A DNA stretch of 6,426 nucleotides, from positions 4,488 to 10,913 of the forward strand of contig JALUSH010000112.1 in the NCBI GenBank assembly GCA_027016675.1. The letters are read 5' to 3'. A model generated the notes under the pieces. The model was given only the letters and a program-made list of their open reading frames with translations. It did not search any database and was not told the origin of the DNA. This document shows, piece by piece, positions 6,408 through 6,426 of this stretch (positions are counted from its first letter, which is position 1; every line of letters begins with the position of its first letter). The position numbers and the translations under genes are program-made. The stretch comes from Thermodesulfovibrio sp. GTDB lineage: Bacteria > Nitrospirota > Thermodesulfovibrionia > Thermodesulfovibrionales > JdFR-85.

Positions 6408-6426
6408 ATATTGTTAAGGTTAAGAT

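Noticed and set aside
4780..6417. Several plus-strand ORFs of 180-191 codons opposite the receptor gene
   Set aside because: They are Ala/Ser/Cys-rich mirrors of the repetitive Glu/Ala coiled-coil codons. Long antisense ORFs are expected opposite such genes, and the sense frame is unmistakably a receptor.
6409..6426. Two TTAAC copies upstream of the receptor gene as a possible operator or promoter element
   Set aside because: Two five-base copies within 11 bases at the window edge are too little to support a regulatory site, and no -35/-10 pair can be placed.

Overview
The window is part of a bacterial chemosensory (Che) operon. It holds five tightly packed genes, all on the minus strand and so read from right to left: a soluble chemoreceptor, a three-domain CheW adaptor, cheB, a HEAT-repeat protein, and the first 99 codons of cheR, which runs off the left edge. 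Gaps between genes are 10 to 12 bases, and the last pair overlaps by 10 bases. Most Shine-Dalgarno sequences touch or overlap the preceding stop codon, so this looks like one translationally coupled transcript. No terminator, RNA gene, mobile element or CRISPR array is visible. There is no gene-free stretch longer than 34 bases.

The organism is a Gram-negative-type bacterium of moderate GC with frequent AGA/AGG and ATA codons. Deltaproteobacteria-like or Nitrospirota-like lineages would fit, but this is a low-confidence impression. CheA, CheY and CheD are absent and presumably lie outside the window.

Reading in the direction of transcription: (1) a 650-residue receptor with no membrane segment and no recognisable sensor domain. 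It is made of two in-register copies of a 300-residue signalling coiled coil behind a basic, probably disordered N-terminal tail, and the second hairpin tip is diverged. (2) A 653-residue protein with three CheW domains. The middle domain is split by an inserted segment carrying the zinc-ligand pattern of a CZB (chemoreceptor zinc-binding) domain. (3) A complete two-domain CheB. (4) A HEAT-repeat scaffold protein of unknown role. (5) The N-terminal part of CheR.

The most interesting idea is that the usual layout is inverted. The receptor carries no visible sensor, while the adaptor carries a candidate zinc/redox sensor built into a CheW fold. Together with the duplicated receptor and the HEAT protein coupled to cheR, this suggests a cytoplasmic, sensor-in-the-adaptor chemosensory system. 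Individual parts belong to known families. I cannot tell without database searches whether this combination has been described.
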